In this document: one piece after another, positions 26,752 through 35,642 of the stretch
How positions within the stretch are numbered: the first letter of the stretch is position 1
Layout: every line of letters starts with the position of its first letter
Assembly: GCF_024460475.1 (NCBI RefSeq)
Contig: NZ_JANFYN010000013.1
Span: 1-53,088 of the forward strand
DNA: 53,088 nt
Direction of reading: 5' to 3'
From: Holdemanella sp. MSK.7.32
GTDB lineage: Bacteria > Bacillota_I > Bacilli_A > Erysipelotrichales > Erysipelotrichaceae
Position numbers and translations under genes: made by a program
The notes under the pieces: model-generated
What the model saw: only the letters and a program-made list of their open reading frames with translations
Told to the model about the DNA's origin: nothing
The model's database searches: none

Positions 26752-27216
26752 CTAGAAAATACTTCCAAGGTTTATTGCTTTTGGATATACCTTTTTTTGT
26801 TCATCCCATTGAACAATAAACTTATCTACAATTGGATATACCATCTTACCTGTCATTGTTGGTTTATCAATTCTGTCGAACACTTCTATATAAATTAACT
26901 TAGCTCCCATCATTTTACCTAAATAAAAAAACGGTACGGCTACGGCAGCACCTGAAGAGATAATTAAATCTGGTTTTTCTTTACGTAATACCTTCCACGC
27001 AATACGTGTATTTTTAATTAAAGCTTTTATACTTCTATTTGTTGGATAATAACAAGGATACATCTTTTCACCTTCTAATACACTTTTAGCATCCTCTTTA
27101 TCAAATGTAACCCAAAAACGATTCTTATCCTTCCAAAATGGTTTCAACATATATAAATGTGTCAAGTGACCACCTGAAGACCCAACAAGACAAACCTTCA
27201 TTTCTTTTTGTTCCAT
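26752..27216 (-). CDS. Alg14/PssD-like glycosyltransferase subunit (CpsF type)
   Basis: The 154-residue membrane-recruiting partner of the Alg13-like gene shows the family start LVGSSGGHLTHLYML and LIISSGAAVAVPFFYLGK. It ends with IVQWDEQKKVYPKA. It contributes the acceptor-binding half and anchors the complex at the membrane. ATG follows GAAAGGAA. Confidence 0.9.
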   Translation of the reverse strand: MEQKEMKVCLVGSSGGHLTHLYMLKPFWKDKNRFWVTFDKEDAKSVLEGEKMYPCYYPTNRSIKALIKNTRIAWKVLRKEKPDLIISSGAAVAVPFFYLGKMMGAKLIYIEVFDRIDKPTMTGKMVYPIVDKFIVQWDEQKKVYPKAINLGSIF

Positions 27217-27240
27217 TTTATATTCCTTTCAATCATAAAT

Positions 27241-28692
27241 TTAAACAGCACCCTTTTTACATACTACAACTAGTACTGTTTTTAATAGAATCTTAATATC
27301 TAAACCAAGATTCCAATTCTCTATATAATATTTATCTAGTTTAACTACTTCATCAAAATCTATAATTTCACTTCTTCCACTCACTTGCCACATACCTGTG
27401 ATTCCTGGTTTTATAGCAAGTCTTGCAAAGTGTTGATATTCATATAGATTTGTTTCTGATATTAGAGGAGGTCTAGTTCCTACTATAGACATATCTCCTT
27501 TTAATACATTAAAAAATTGTGGAAATTCATCCAAACTCGTTTTACGAATGAATTCACCAATACCTGTTTTATGTGATCCATCAGGCATTACTTTATTTCC
27601 AATAACTCGAGGATCAAAATCAAGTTTAAACATTTTCCCATCTCCAAGCTTATTGTCTTTCATTAATTCTGCTTTTCTTTCTTCTGCATCTAAATACATA
27701 CTTCGAAATTTATACATCTTAAATTTCTTACCATTCTTACCAACTCTTTCTTGTGAAAAGAAGATGGGTCCTGGACTAGCAATATAGATTGCAGGTCCAA
27801 TAAAGATACAGATACCTAGTGTTAATATACATCCTAATAAACCACAGATAATGTCAAATACCCTTTTTAAGAATAATTCATTCAAAGAAGCATAATTTAT
27901 ACTTGTAGTAAGAACCGTGTAATCACCGATTTTTTCAACAAACTGTTTCTTACCAGGTGAATTCACAACCTTAGCTAAATTCATATGGACTGTAATACCA
28001 GCCAATGTTAATTGTTCAATCAAAGTATTTGGATATGCAATCTCTTTAGGTAAAACAATTAATACTTCATCTACCCATTCTTTACAAGCATACATAGCTA
28101 CTGTTTCATTATTAGCTACGACAGAAACATTATTAATTTGATTTCCAATTAAATCCTTATCCAATAAAGCAACACCAACAATGTAATAACGAGAATAATT
28201 ATTCTTCTCAACATTCTCAATTACTTTATCAGCAATAGTAGTAGATGTAACCATTAATAATTTTCTTCTTTTACCACTATTAACACCTTTTTTTATATGA
28301 CTCTTCCACAGTTCTCTTACTATATAAATCAATATAAAATAAATACCAATTGTTAAGAATAAAATAAATCTCGAAAAGAAAACTCCTTTTTGAACAGTAA
28401 ATAAATATAAAACAGCCAATAAGCAAACAATAAAACCATGTTTTAATGTTTTTACAAACTCTTGATAATGCCCTCTTTTTAATACACCCTTTAATGTACC
28501 AAAAATCAGTAAAACCATTAAATCAGCTACTTCTAATATGATAGCCATATTCCTATATAAGAAATTATTATATAGATGTATATTTCCATTCTTAATAAAA
28601 TATGCCATCATAAATGCAATTTGTAAACATATCATATCCAGAATGATAAAATCGATATGCTTCAACCACCCATTTGCATTCTTTCTATACAT
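27241..28692 (-). CDS. polyprenyl-phosphate sugar-1-phosphate transferase (CpsE/WchA type), second copy
   Basis: This is the first gene of the main capsule operon. The 483-residue protein has about four N-terminal helices, a CoA-binding-like middle region, a further helix near residue 275 and the transferase domain. The transferase domain has FFSQERVGKNGKKFKMYKF, SLDEFPQFFNVL (catalytic Asp-Glu), GTRPPLI and KPGITGMWQVSGR. It probably loads glucose- or galactose-1-phosphate onto undecaprenyl phosphate. The window encodes two such enzymes, implying two polymers or a replaceable primer. Confidence 0.93.
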   Translation of the reverse strand: MYRKNANGWLKHIDFIILDMICLQIAFMMAYFIKNGNIHLYNNFLYRNMAIILEVADLMVLLIFGTLKGVLKRGHYQEFVKTLKHGFIVCLLAVLYLFTVQKGVFFSRFILFLTIGIYFILIYIVRELWKSHIKKGVNSGKRRKLLMVTSTTIADKVIENVEKNNYSRYYIVGVALLDKDLIGNQINNVSVVANNETVAMYACKEWVDEVLIVLPKEIAYPNTLIEQLTLAGITVHMNLAKVVNSPGKKQFVEKIGDYTVLTTSINYASLNELFLKRVFDIICGLLGCILTLGICIFIGPAIYIASPGPIFFSQERVGKNGKKFKMYKFRSMYLDAEERKAELMKDNKLGDGKMFKLDFDPRVIGNKVMPDGSHKTGIGEFIRKTSLDEFPQFFNVLKGDMSIVGTRPPLISETNLYEYQHFARLAIKPGITGMWQVSGRSEIIDFDEVVKLDKYYIENWNLGLDIKILLKTVLVVVCKKGAV

Positions 28693-28717
28693 AATACTCT
28701 CCCATTCCTATAAACAT

Positions 28718-28756
28718 AAAAAAAAGCTTATTCGAATTTAACAAGTCTTAATAAGC
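28718..28756 (-). terminator. terminator-like hairpin in the capsule operon leader
   Basis: The minus strand has GCTTATT/AATAAGC with a 17-base loop, followed by TTTTTTTT, 26 bases before the ATG of the first capsule gene. No promoter fits between it and the gene, while a good promoter lies about 200 bases upstream. Conditional termination of the operon is therefore possible. Confidence 0.65.
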
Positions 28757-28931
28757 AATGAAATATTAAATTTTAGATACACTACTCCCTACCCATAAAT
28801 TAGTAGAAGATGAACGAATCAATCAAAAATGCGGTAAGCCAGCTATTTCTAATATCATCTAAATATATCATTTTTATTCCTATTACCTTACAACAGTCAT
28901 ACTTATTCCACAATAAAACTATTGCTTAATA

Positions 28932-28959
28932 ATTTTATCCTATATATATAATATGTCAA
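28932..28959 (-). promoter_or_regulatory. candidate promoter of the capsule operon
   Basis: The minus strand has consensus TTGACA (28954-28959), a 16-bp spacer and TAAAAT (28932-28937). It would give a leader of about 230 bases that contains the terminator-like hairpin. Confidence 0.55.
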
Positions 28960-29382
28960 TTACCATTTAACAATTAAAATTTGAAACAATAAGCTTAAAA
29001 AATCAAAGATATACTTTACTTAAGCCAAATATTAAAAATATTAAGAAACAAAATAAATTGTATAAAATTTGCTTTACATATAGAATATTTTAGAAAATAC
29101 AGATCACTATTTTTATAACCAACTAAATATAAACGCATACAGACATCTTAATGACTTCTTTATAATACAAAAGGGGTTGTAACGAATAAGTAAATTTTAT
29201 TACTTATGGCGTTCAGCTCCTTTTCCGTCATATGTACACTATATTTTAAATGTAAGACTATGTATTTACAAAATTATTTTTTAATTTAACAATCTATCTT
29301 TGTCAATACATTAATATAAAAAGTTATCTATGTCATACAACAATAACAATGCATATTCATTTAACTATGTTTTTTTATTACA
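28960..29382. other. gene-free AT-rich stretch between capsule and lic operons
   Basis: No open frame of coding quality is present. The only clear structure is the nested inverted repeat at 29169-29225. No obvious terminator directly follows the BCCT transporter stop at 29383. Confidence 0.5.
29169..29225. repeat. nested inverted repeat (structured element of unknown identity)
   Basis: Three nested pairings are visible: AAAAGG/CCTTTT outside, AACG/CGTT in the middle and ATAAGTAA/TTACTTAT inside, with a 6-base loop. The minus strand ends CCCCTTTTGTATTATA. It could be a weak terminator for the lic operon or the end of a small mobile element. The 16 bases next to it (29221-29236) recur with one mismatch at 34273-34288. 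Confidence 0.5.
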
Positions 29383-30879
29383 TTATTCTTTTGGCTTTGC
29401 ATCCTTTAAGAAGCTAAGTGCAATCATTACAATAACAATACCAATCGGGAAGGCTGCAATAATACTCACACTTTGAAGATTGTTCATCGAACTTTGTGCA
29501 AACAACAACGCGATTGGAAGTAGAATTAATAGGATACACCACATTAATTGAATGATCCAATTTGGTTGTGCATCTTCTTCTAATTCGTGATAGCAATAGC
29601 AAGAAGCTGTTAATGCGATAGAATCAAATGAAGTGGCATAGAAGGCAATCATTGTAAGTAAAACTACAACCATAACGACTGGTGCGCAAGGTAGTGTTTT
29701 AATAATATTGACAATCATGCCGTATAAGTCACCATTTTGTGCATATTGCGCCATAAAATCGGCCATACCTTGCATTTGTAGTCCCATAGAATAGTTACCT
29801 AATACAATAAAACTAATCAATGTAGAGCCAACACCAAATACATAACCACCTAGAATCGTTTGTCTTACAGTTCTTCCTCTAGAAATACTTCCAATAAAGA
29901 ATGGAGCAGCAACACACCATACCATCCAATATGCCCAATAGTAAATTGTCCAGTTTTGTGGGAAATTTGTTGAGCGTAATGGATCTGTAAATGTACATAA
30001 GCCAATAAAGTTTTCAACCATTGTACCCAAAGAAGTCAATCCAGATTCAATAATATAACGGGTCTGTCCACCGAATAATAAGACAAAGGCTAATAGTCCA
30101 AAGAAAAGATAGATACATAGGTTTGCCAAACGACTAATTCCTTTAAATCCATGTAATAATGAATATGTATACACAATACAAGTAATGATTAAAATCACAA
30201 TATTGATAGCTGTACGACTAATTGTTAAATGAAATAGATCTTGAATAATTGTAGCCATTAATGGTGTCGCAACACTAAATGTTGTGGCAGTTCCTGCAAG
30301 AAGTGCAAATACGGCTAATAAGTCAATGATTCTTCCTGGCCATTTGTCTGTATATTTTCCAAGAATTGGTCGACATGCCTCAGAATACTTTTGACGATTT
30401 CTCTTACGAACATGAAGCATAAATCCAAAGGCTACAGCTAATACCAAATAGAAACTCCATGGAATTAAACTCCAGTGAAATAATGGGTATACCCCAGCCC
30501 ATTCTTGAATTGAACCCATTTCTTTAATATGTGGATCTGATGCATACATCACCCATTCAGAAAATGAATAGAAAAGAATGTCTGCAGCCAATCCACAAGT
30601 AAACATCATAGATCCCCAGGCAAAGAATGAATATTTTGGCTTTTCGCCTTTATTTCCTAAAACAATATCACCATATTTAGAAAAGGCAATATAGATGGAT
30701 AGAATAAAAATGCCTAGTCCAATAACTAAATAGTAACTTCCAAATGTATCTCCAAAGAAGAATCGAATTTGACTTAATACAACATTTGACTGTTCTGGAG
30801 CAATAAAGAATACAACACACAATGCAACAATAATACATAGTGGTAATAATGTAATCATCCAATCGATTTTATTTTTCAT
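29383..30879 (-). CDS. BCCT-family transporter, probable choline importer
   Basis: The 498-residue protein has about 12 membrane helices. The family signature is WAYWMVWCVAAPFFIG followed by ISRGRTVRQ near residue 320, with the tryptophans that form the substrate cage for trimethylammonium compounds. The BCCT family imports choline, betaine or carnitine with Na+ or H+. The start codon lies within the end of the licC-like gene, so it belongs to the lic operon and probably replaces LicB as choline importer. No glycine-betaine synthesis genes are nearby. Confidence 0.92.
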   Translation of the reverse strand: MKNKIDWMITLLPLCIIVALCVVFFIAPEQSNVVLSQIRFFFGDTFGSYYLVIGLGIFILSIYIAFSKYGDIVLGNKGEKPKYSFFAWGSMMFTCGLAADILFYSFSEWVMYASDPHIKEMGSIQEWAGVYPLFHWSLIPWSFYLVLAVAFGFMLHVRKRNRQKYSEACRPILGKYTDKWPGRIIDLLAVFALLAGTATTFSVATPLMATIIQDLFHLTISRTAINIVILIITCIVYTYSLLHGFKGISRLANLCIYLFFGLLAFVLLFGGQTRYIIESGLTSLGTMVENFIGLCTFTDPLRSTNFPQNWTIYYWAYWMVWCVAAPFFIGSISRGRTVRQTILGGYVFGVGSTLISFIVLGNYSMGLQMQGMADFMAQYAQNGDLYGMIVNIIKTLPCAPVVMVVVLLTMIAFYATSFDSIALTASCYCYHELEEDAQPNWIIQLMWCILLILLPIALLFAQSSMNNLQSVSIIAAFPIGIVIVMIALSFLKDAKPKE

Positions 30880-31600
30880 TTTGAACTCCTTTCAAATACT
30901 TACTATATGAAGGATCCATCTGAACTAATTCATCCAATCCATCAATTTCTACAACATCACTCGCCTTCATGGGCATAACACCCAATTGGTAGTGATCTGG
31001 ATGACAGAACATTGCCACATCATCCCAATAGATTTGTCGATTTTGTTTCACATCAAATTCTTCTTCCAAATCCTTTTTCAATTGTTGGCCATCTTCTGTA
31101 TTCCATCTAGAAATACTATAAAGTTGCCAACCTTTTTGACCTCCCGTACGACTACAAGAAGTCACAATCCCATTTTCTACTTGTTGAAGCCATTCATTCG
31201 TTCCATTTTCAACATACACACTGTTGTAGCCCGAACGCTCAAACTCTGGTTTCAAGATATCGGTATTAAAAATCATTTGATCCCCATCTAAAATAATTGT
31301 GTTATCCAAATATTCTCTTGCGACATACAAAGAAGAAATGTTATTACATGTATCATAATATGGATTCTCAATAACTTTTAAACCTTCATACTCCTTCTCC
31401 AAACTATAAAACTGTTCTTTTAAATATCCTGCAACCACATAGATTTCACAAATGCCATTCTCATGTAAACCACGAATCACGGTATCAATCATTCGCGTAC
31501 CATTTACTTTGACTAGTGGCTTTGGCGTTTCTAAAGTCAATGGACTCATTCGAGAGCCAAATCCAGCTGCCATAATAATCGCTCTTTCTACTTTGTACAT
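30869..31600 (-). CDS. licC: LicC-like CTP:phosphocholine cytidylyltransferase
   Basis: The 243-residue protein is a sugar-nucleotidyltransferase-fold enzyme like pneumococcal LicC. It has MAAGFGSRMSPLT..TPKPLV at the N-terminus, VAGYLKEQF near residue 60, and an Asp-rich ILDGDQMIF metal site near 104. It should form CDP-choline for the LicD enzymes. It overlaps the choline-kinase fusion by about 13 bases and the transporter by about 11, so all three genes are tightly coupled. Confidence 0.85.
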   Translation of the reverse strand: MYKVERAIIMAAGFGSRMSPLTLETPKPLVKVNGTRMIDTVIRGLHENGICEIYVVAGYLKEQFYSLEKEYEGLKVIENPYYDTCNNISSLYVAREYLDNTIILDGDQMIFNTDILKPEFERSGYNSVYVENGTNEWLQQVENGIVTSCSRTGGQKGWQLYSISRWNTEDGQQLKKDLEEEFDVKQNRQIYWDDVAMFCHPDHYQLGVMPMKASDVVEIDGLDELVQMDPSYSKYLKGVQNEK

Positions 31601-33348
31601 AACTTCATTCCTCTTTCTTCTAACGCTTCTTTTACAATACGATAATACTCTTTGGCATAACGATACTGTTTTAATGAATATTCTCCAAATTCAACTCCTA
31701 AATTACGCTTATATTCACACCAATTGCTCCACAATAAGCCGCAGATAGCAATATAAGCATAAATTTTAATACGAACTAAATCTTTACATTGACCATCAAA
31801 GTATGCATCAATTAGTTTTTCAACATCTTCTCTGTCATATAGTGAATAAATCGCAAACATCGCAATATCAATATGCTGATCTTGCATACCGGCATATTCC
31901 CAATCAATTAAATACAGTTCATCATCAGAGAATAAGAAATTATCAGGAACTGAATCAATATGAGATAAACCCCATTCTTTTGGTTGTGCATCCACAAATT
32001 CTTTTAATTCATAAATATGAGCTTTTGTAGTTTTATAATCCCGATAAATACTAGGTATTCCCTGCCAATATGATTCATACTTTTCTAATTCCTCAAACAC
32101 TTCAAACGTATGATTTACTTTTAATTTTTTATCATGAAATGCATGAAGTTTATTCATACACTTTGATACATCATTAAAATCCGTTGAATCACATGCATGT
32201 GCATTATGAATATATTCTGTAATCTTATATCCATTTTCTGGATTCATATAGATTACAGGATCACAAATATTTTCATCTTTAATAGCTTGATACACATCAT
32301 ATTCATGTTTACGATTGATCAACTTCTCTGTTCCCTCACCAGGAACACGCATAATATATCGTTTTGAATTCACTTCAAAACTAAAAGAACGGTTTGTCAT
32401 TCCTTTTTTTAATGGTTGAATATTCACAATCTTTGAAATCTCACAACCAATTGTATCTTTAATAATATTCATAAGATCTGAATTTAAAATTTCATTATCC
32501 TCATCCAAATCTCTTAATTGTTCATACGTATTAATTTCATACGCATCATTAAATACATATGGAGAAACAATCATTTTATCTTTTACATATAACACATCTT
32601 CCCAGAAACAATGTTCATACTCTCTTTGTGAAGACATACTATAGATTCGTTTAGCAACAAAACCAGCATCATCTAATGATATGTAAGAAATACCAATCAT
32701 TGTATCCCCCACTTCATTTAGCTTTGTCTTAACTAATTCATACTTTTTATTTAAACGAACTGAAGTATTATCTGTTTCCTGATTCTTAACCATATACCAA
32801 GAATATAATTCACATGCATTAAAAGGATTGGTTTCACACCAAATATCACAAGGAATAATATAAGTATTAATTAAATCCGACCCAACTTTTGCCAAAGAAT
32901 GCAAATTATTCTTTTTCGCATAGTCCATATTACAAACCAATTTCACTTTATATTCATCAATTAAGAATTCAAATTCTTCTTTCATAAACCCAACCACAAC
33001 CGTAATATCATACACATTGACTTCATGAAGCTGATGAATCAATCGTTCAATTAATGTCTCACCTTTTACTGTTAATAAGGCCTTTGGTACCTCAGTATTG
33101 ATGGGAACCATTCGCATTCCTAAACCAGCAGCTAAGATGATTGCCTTTTTCGGTTTATATAAGTCGATTAATTTCGTACTCTTCTCTGTTAAATTCCATT
33201 CTTCATCCATATATTCTTCTTTCTGAAGAAACTGAATCGACTGATTTACTTTACCCAATGAAAAGCCACAAACATCAGACAATTGTCTTTGACTTATCTT
33301 TCCATACTGTTTTATTTTCTTTAAAACTCGTTTATCTATAATGTTCAT
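31588..33348 (-). CDS. fusion of winged helix, nucleotidyltransferase and LicA-like choline kinase
   Basis: Residues 1-62 resemble a winged helix-turn-helix (ISQRQLSDVCGFSLGKVNQS). Residues 67-290 or so are a second LicC-like nucleotidyltransferase (AIILAAGLGMR, VPKALLTV, VVVGFMKEEF). The last 290 residues are a choline kinase of the LicA/aminoglycoside phosphotransferase fold, with the catalytic loop HIDSVPDNFL near 461 and the metal site LIDWEYAG near 482. One protein could thus sense and phosphorylate choline or a related alcohol and form its CDP derivative. A separate licC-like gene follows, so the two transferase domains may use different substrates. The winged helix is a candidate regulator of its own operon, whose promoter has a matching inverted repeat. 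Confidence 0.88.
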   Translation of the reverse strand: MNIIDKRVLKKIKQYGKISQRQLSDVCGFSLGKVNQSIQFLQKEEYMDEEWNLTEKSTKLIDLYKPKKAIILAAGLGMRMVPINTEVPKALLTVKGETLIERLIHQLHEVNVYDITVVVGFMKEEFEFLIDEYKVKLVCNMDYAKKNNLHSLAKVGSDLINTYIIPCDIWCETNPFNACELYSWYMVKNQETDNTSVRLNKKYELVKTKLNEVGDTMIGISYISLDDAGFVAKRIYSMSSQREYEHCFWEDVLYVKDKMIVSPYVFNDAYEINTYEQLRDLDEDNEILNSDLMNIIKDTIGCEISKIVNIQPLKKGMTNRSFSFEVNSKRYIMRVPGEGTEKLINRKHEYDVYQAIKDENICDPVIYMNPENGYKITEYIHNAHACDSTDFNDVSKCMNKLHAFHDKKLKVNHTFEVFEELEKYESYWQGIPSIYRDYKTTKAHIYELKEFVDAQPKEWGLSHIDSVPDNFLFSDDELYLIDWEYAGMQDQHIDIAMFAIYSLYDREDVEKLIDAYFDGQCKDLVRIKIYAYIAICGLLWSNWCEYKRNLGVEFGEYSLKQYRYAKEYYRIVKEALEERGMKLCTK

Positions 33349-33383
33349 ATAATTATCTCTTTTCTGTTACGTGAACATTATAG
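33336..33383 (-). promoter_or_regulatory. perfect 12-bp inverted repeat around the lic operon start (putative operator)
   Basis: CTATAATGTTCA at 33336-33347 and its exact reverse complement at 33372-33383 face each other with 24 bp between. One arm covers the -10 box, the other the start codon. The 36-bp centre-to-centre distance would suit a dimeric or looping DNA-binding protein. The winged helix encoded directly after it is the obvious candidate ligand. Confidence 0.7.
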
Positions 33384-33405
33384 ATGGTTCATTTTATTTA
33401 TGCAA
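33377..33405 (-). promoter_or_regulatory. promoter of the lic operon
   Basis: The minus strand reads TTGCAT (33400-33405), exactly 17 bp, TATAAT (33377-33382). The untranslated leader is only about 25 bases. Confidence 0.75.
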
Positions 33406-33464
33406 CCTTAACTTTGCAGAATTTGTATAACTAATAAATATTGTAAGTACCCATCTGATAACGT

Positions 33465-34060
33465 CTAGGAAATTTCAAGTCCTCTAGCCATGGCATATTG
33501 GTCCATGGAATCACGAATCATTATTCGAGTGACTACTCCTGACTGTGTAATATTATTCTTGATTTTATCCATGATGGATCTGTACTTTCTGTGATTAAAT
33601 CTCTACTTGTATTCGCAATAATACAGAGTCAACATTCTTTTTGATACTCCATGATATACATGTAATAAATACTGATTCAAATTAGATATAATCTTATTCA
33701 AAAAATACAAACGATGATCTTCTTTGGCATAATCGATTTTCTCATTTATCACTTGTAGTCTGGTTTTAAGGATATTATAAGTTGTCTTTCCGTACGTATT
33801 CAATTTTCTTTCGTTAGACAATTTTACATATTGATCGAAAAATGCTTGAATTATATTTTCTGAATCAGAAGATACTTCATGTAGTTTGATATAAAGTGGA
33901 TATTTATTTTCTTGCTCTGTTGCTTATCTGTACCTAATCCTCTTTTTTCATTATGAGATGGTGCACCAGTGTAGGCTACATCCGATTCGTAAAATGCTCG
34001 AATCCAGAGACTTCTTTGAATTCAAGTTCTTCATTAATATTCTTGCTTTTGTTTGTAGAA
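33465..34060 (-). pseudogene. degenerate ISXO2-like (IS1595-family) transposase
   Basis: Fragments of one protein lie in different minus-strand frames: AYTGAPSHNEKRGLGTDK (near 33935-33980), EQENKYPLYIKLHEV, then a longer piece with LNKIISNLNQYLLHVYHGVSKRM. The GVSKRMLTLYYCEYK-stop-RFNHRK arrangement matches the C-terminus of ISXO2-type DDE transposases (GVS...L..Y..E...RFN), with a tryptophan codon changed to TAG at 33603-33605. Beyond the stop the frame continues to 33465. Frameshifts and a nonsense codon make it inactive. The family assignment rests on motif memory and deserves a profile search. Confidence 0.55.
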
Positions 34061-34110
34061 GACATGCTGTTTTGTAGTTAACTTTGTGCCACCTTCAAAT
34101 TTGACGTTTA

Positions 34111-34144
34111 CAAAAAAGAGCCTCACCTATTATTGGTAAGACTC
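34111..34144 (-). terminator. intrinsic terminator downstream of the MBG-domain protein
   Basis: The minus strand has GAGTCTTACC/AGGTGAGGCTC-type pairing (10 pairs, two G-T), followed by TTTTTT. It is the first terminator met after the stop at 34299. Confidence 0.75.
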
Positions 34145-34298
34145 ATAAATTTTAGATATTACTTAATTTAATGACATTGCATAAATTTAATTCTTTTTTT
34201 CTTAATACGGAAACCCTACAATAAATTAAAGCGGTTTTTTCATATAACCCTATATTATTTTAGAGCACCCATTTTTTCGTCATATGTATTATAAGCAT
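34145..34298. other. 3' flank of the MBG-domain protein gene
   Basis: No gene is visible. It contains TTTTTCGTCATATGTA at 34273-34288, which matches the flank of the nested repeat near 29.2 kb at 15 of 16 positions. Confidence 0.4.
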
Positions 34299-35420
34299 TT
34301 AAATTGTATAGTTTGCTCCTCCTATATACTTATTTATTTTCTTAATTAACATATTAATAATCACTACTAAACTTATAGTCATAAAAGACAAATACATTGG
34401 TGTAAGATTCGATACACCTGTTACAACTTTTGTTTCTGTTTTCGCAGATTCTTTATCTACTTTTGTTTCAGTGTTTATATTTATATTCTTATCAGAGGCT
34501 TCTGCATATTTGTTTTTATCTTTATTCGAAGCATTAACTGATTGTAATGGTTCTTTCTTTTCATCATTGCTTGGATGATTAGTTGCTTCTGGTTTTATTT
34601 GTTGTGCCTTGTTTTCTAAAATAGTGAACATATCATTCTCAATAATTTCATACTTATAATTTCTTGATTTACTTTTTGCGGTAAGTTTATAATTGCCAAC
34701 ATCTTCGCCAACTTCTCTTGTTAATATGTAATCATCTGTTTCCAATACTGGATTCTTTTCTCCAAAATACTTTTGATACTTATTTAATCTAAGTTGTACT
34801 GTTTTAGGAAGAATTGTTACTTTAAATGGAATGGATTCATAATAATTAGAATCTACACTAAAACTAACAATATATTCTCCAGCATTCTTTAATACAATTG
34901 GACTAATAGAATCCACTTTACTATCAATCACGATATCAGAACCTGTATAAACATATTCAACATCTGGATGAGTTATTGTTGTTTTAACTATTTCTACATC
35001 CTTCTTATTCTTTGGCTCGAATTCAAATTCGTAGTTATCATTATAATCTGTTTTAAAGTCACCATTTACATAAGAATTTAATATGAATTCATAGTCACCA
35101 TCATACTCACATAAATATCGATTTAATTCTGGATCACCCTGTCTCCAATCCTTGTTATATCGCACATTCACGTGAACTATTTTTGGAGTTATTTCATAAT
35201 CAATATAACTTCCATCCGAATAAATAGCTCGATACCTTCCACAATCCATTGGAGCTTCAGATACATATATACCATCATCAAGTAGGTAATATACAAACGC
35301 TCCCTTAATCTCTATCCTTTGACCCGTATATTCAAACGATAACACCTCCTCGTCTGCTTGTATACCAATTGGTACACAACACATAAAAAACGCCAATAAT
35401 ACACCTAATAATTTTTTCAT
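34299..35420 (-). CDS. secreted MBG-domain surface protein with C-terminal membrane anchor
   Basis: The 373-residue protein has a signal peptide (LLGVLLAFFMCCVPIGIQA), then beta-rich repeats. The clearest, at about residues 205-270 (KYQKYFGEKNPVLETDDY, REVGEDVGNYKLTA), follows the MBG pattern of bacterial surface adhesins. An earlier VNVRYNKDWRQGDPELNRY segment looks like a diverged copy. A Lys/Asn/Thr-rich low-complexity stretch (about 275-335) spans the wall and a final helix (TPMYLSFMTISLVVIINML) with a positive tail holds it in the membrane. There is no LPXTG motif. An adhesive or structural role is likely; the ligand is unknown. Confidence 0.78.
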   Translation of the reverse strand: MKKLLGVLLAFFMCCVPIGIQADEEVLSFEYTGQRIEIKGAFVYYLLDDGIYVSEAPMDCGRYRAIYSDGSYIDYEITPKIVHVNVRYNKDWRQGDPELNRYLCEYDGDYEFILNSYVNGDFKTDYNDNYEFEFEPKNKKDVEIVKTTITHPDVEYVYTGSDIVIDSKVDSISPIVLKNAGEYIVSFSVDSNYYESIPFKVTILPKTVQLRLNKYQKYFGEKNPVLETDDYILTREVGEDVGNYKLTAKSKSRNYKYEIIENDMFTILENKAQQIKPEATNHPSNDEKKEPLQSVNASNKDKNKYAEASDKNININTETKVDKESAKTETKVVTGVSNLTPMYLSFMTISLVVIINMLIKKINKYIGGANYTI

Positions 35421-35606
35421 ACCCTTTTGTTCCTTTCTATAGGTAATACTTTATACTTACTATATCATGGAACATTTGGTAATTGATTCAAATTGTTAAT
35501 AAATGCAAACAAACGATTGATTTGTGCAAACTTTTTATAACTGTATGATCATATTATGTTTTATATACAGTATTTTAATATTTCTTTTTCAAGTATTTCT
35601 ATAACC

Positions 35607-35638
35607 AAAATTAGAGTTCAGCAATCACTGAACTCTAA
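35607..35638 (-). terminator. intrinsic terminator of the amidase/glucosaminidase gene
   Basis: The minus strand has a perfect 11-bp stem TTAGAGTTCAG/CTGAACTCTAA with loop TGATTG, then TTTT. Confidence 0.88.
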
Positions 35639-35642
35639 CTTA

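Noticed and set aside
28779..28860. Short plus-strand frame (LLPTHKLVEDERINQK...) in the capsule leader
   Set aside because: It is under 30 codons, has no start or ribosome site and no family I can name; it could be a transposase scrap, but the evidence is too thin.
33603..33821. 72-residue minus-strand frame as an independent small gene
   Set aside because: It joins homologous-looking fragments on both sides across a nonsense codon and frameshifts, so it is a piece of the ISXO2-like transposase ruin.
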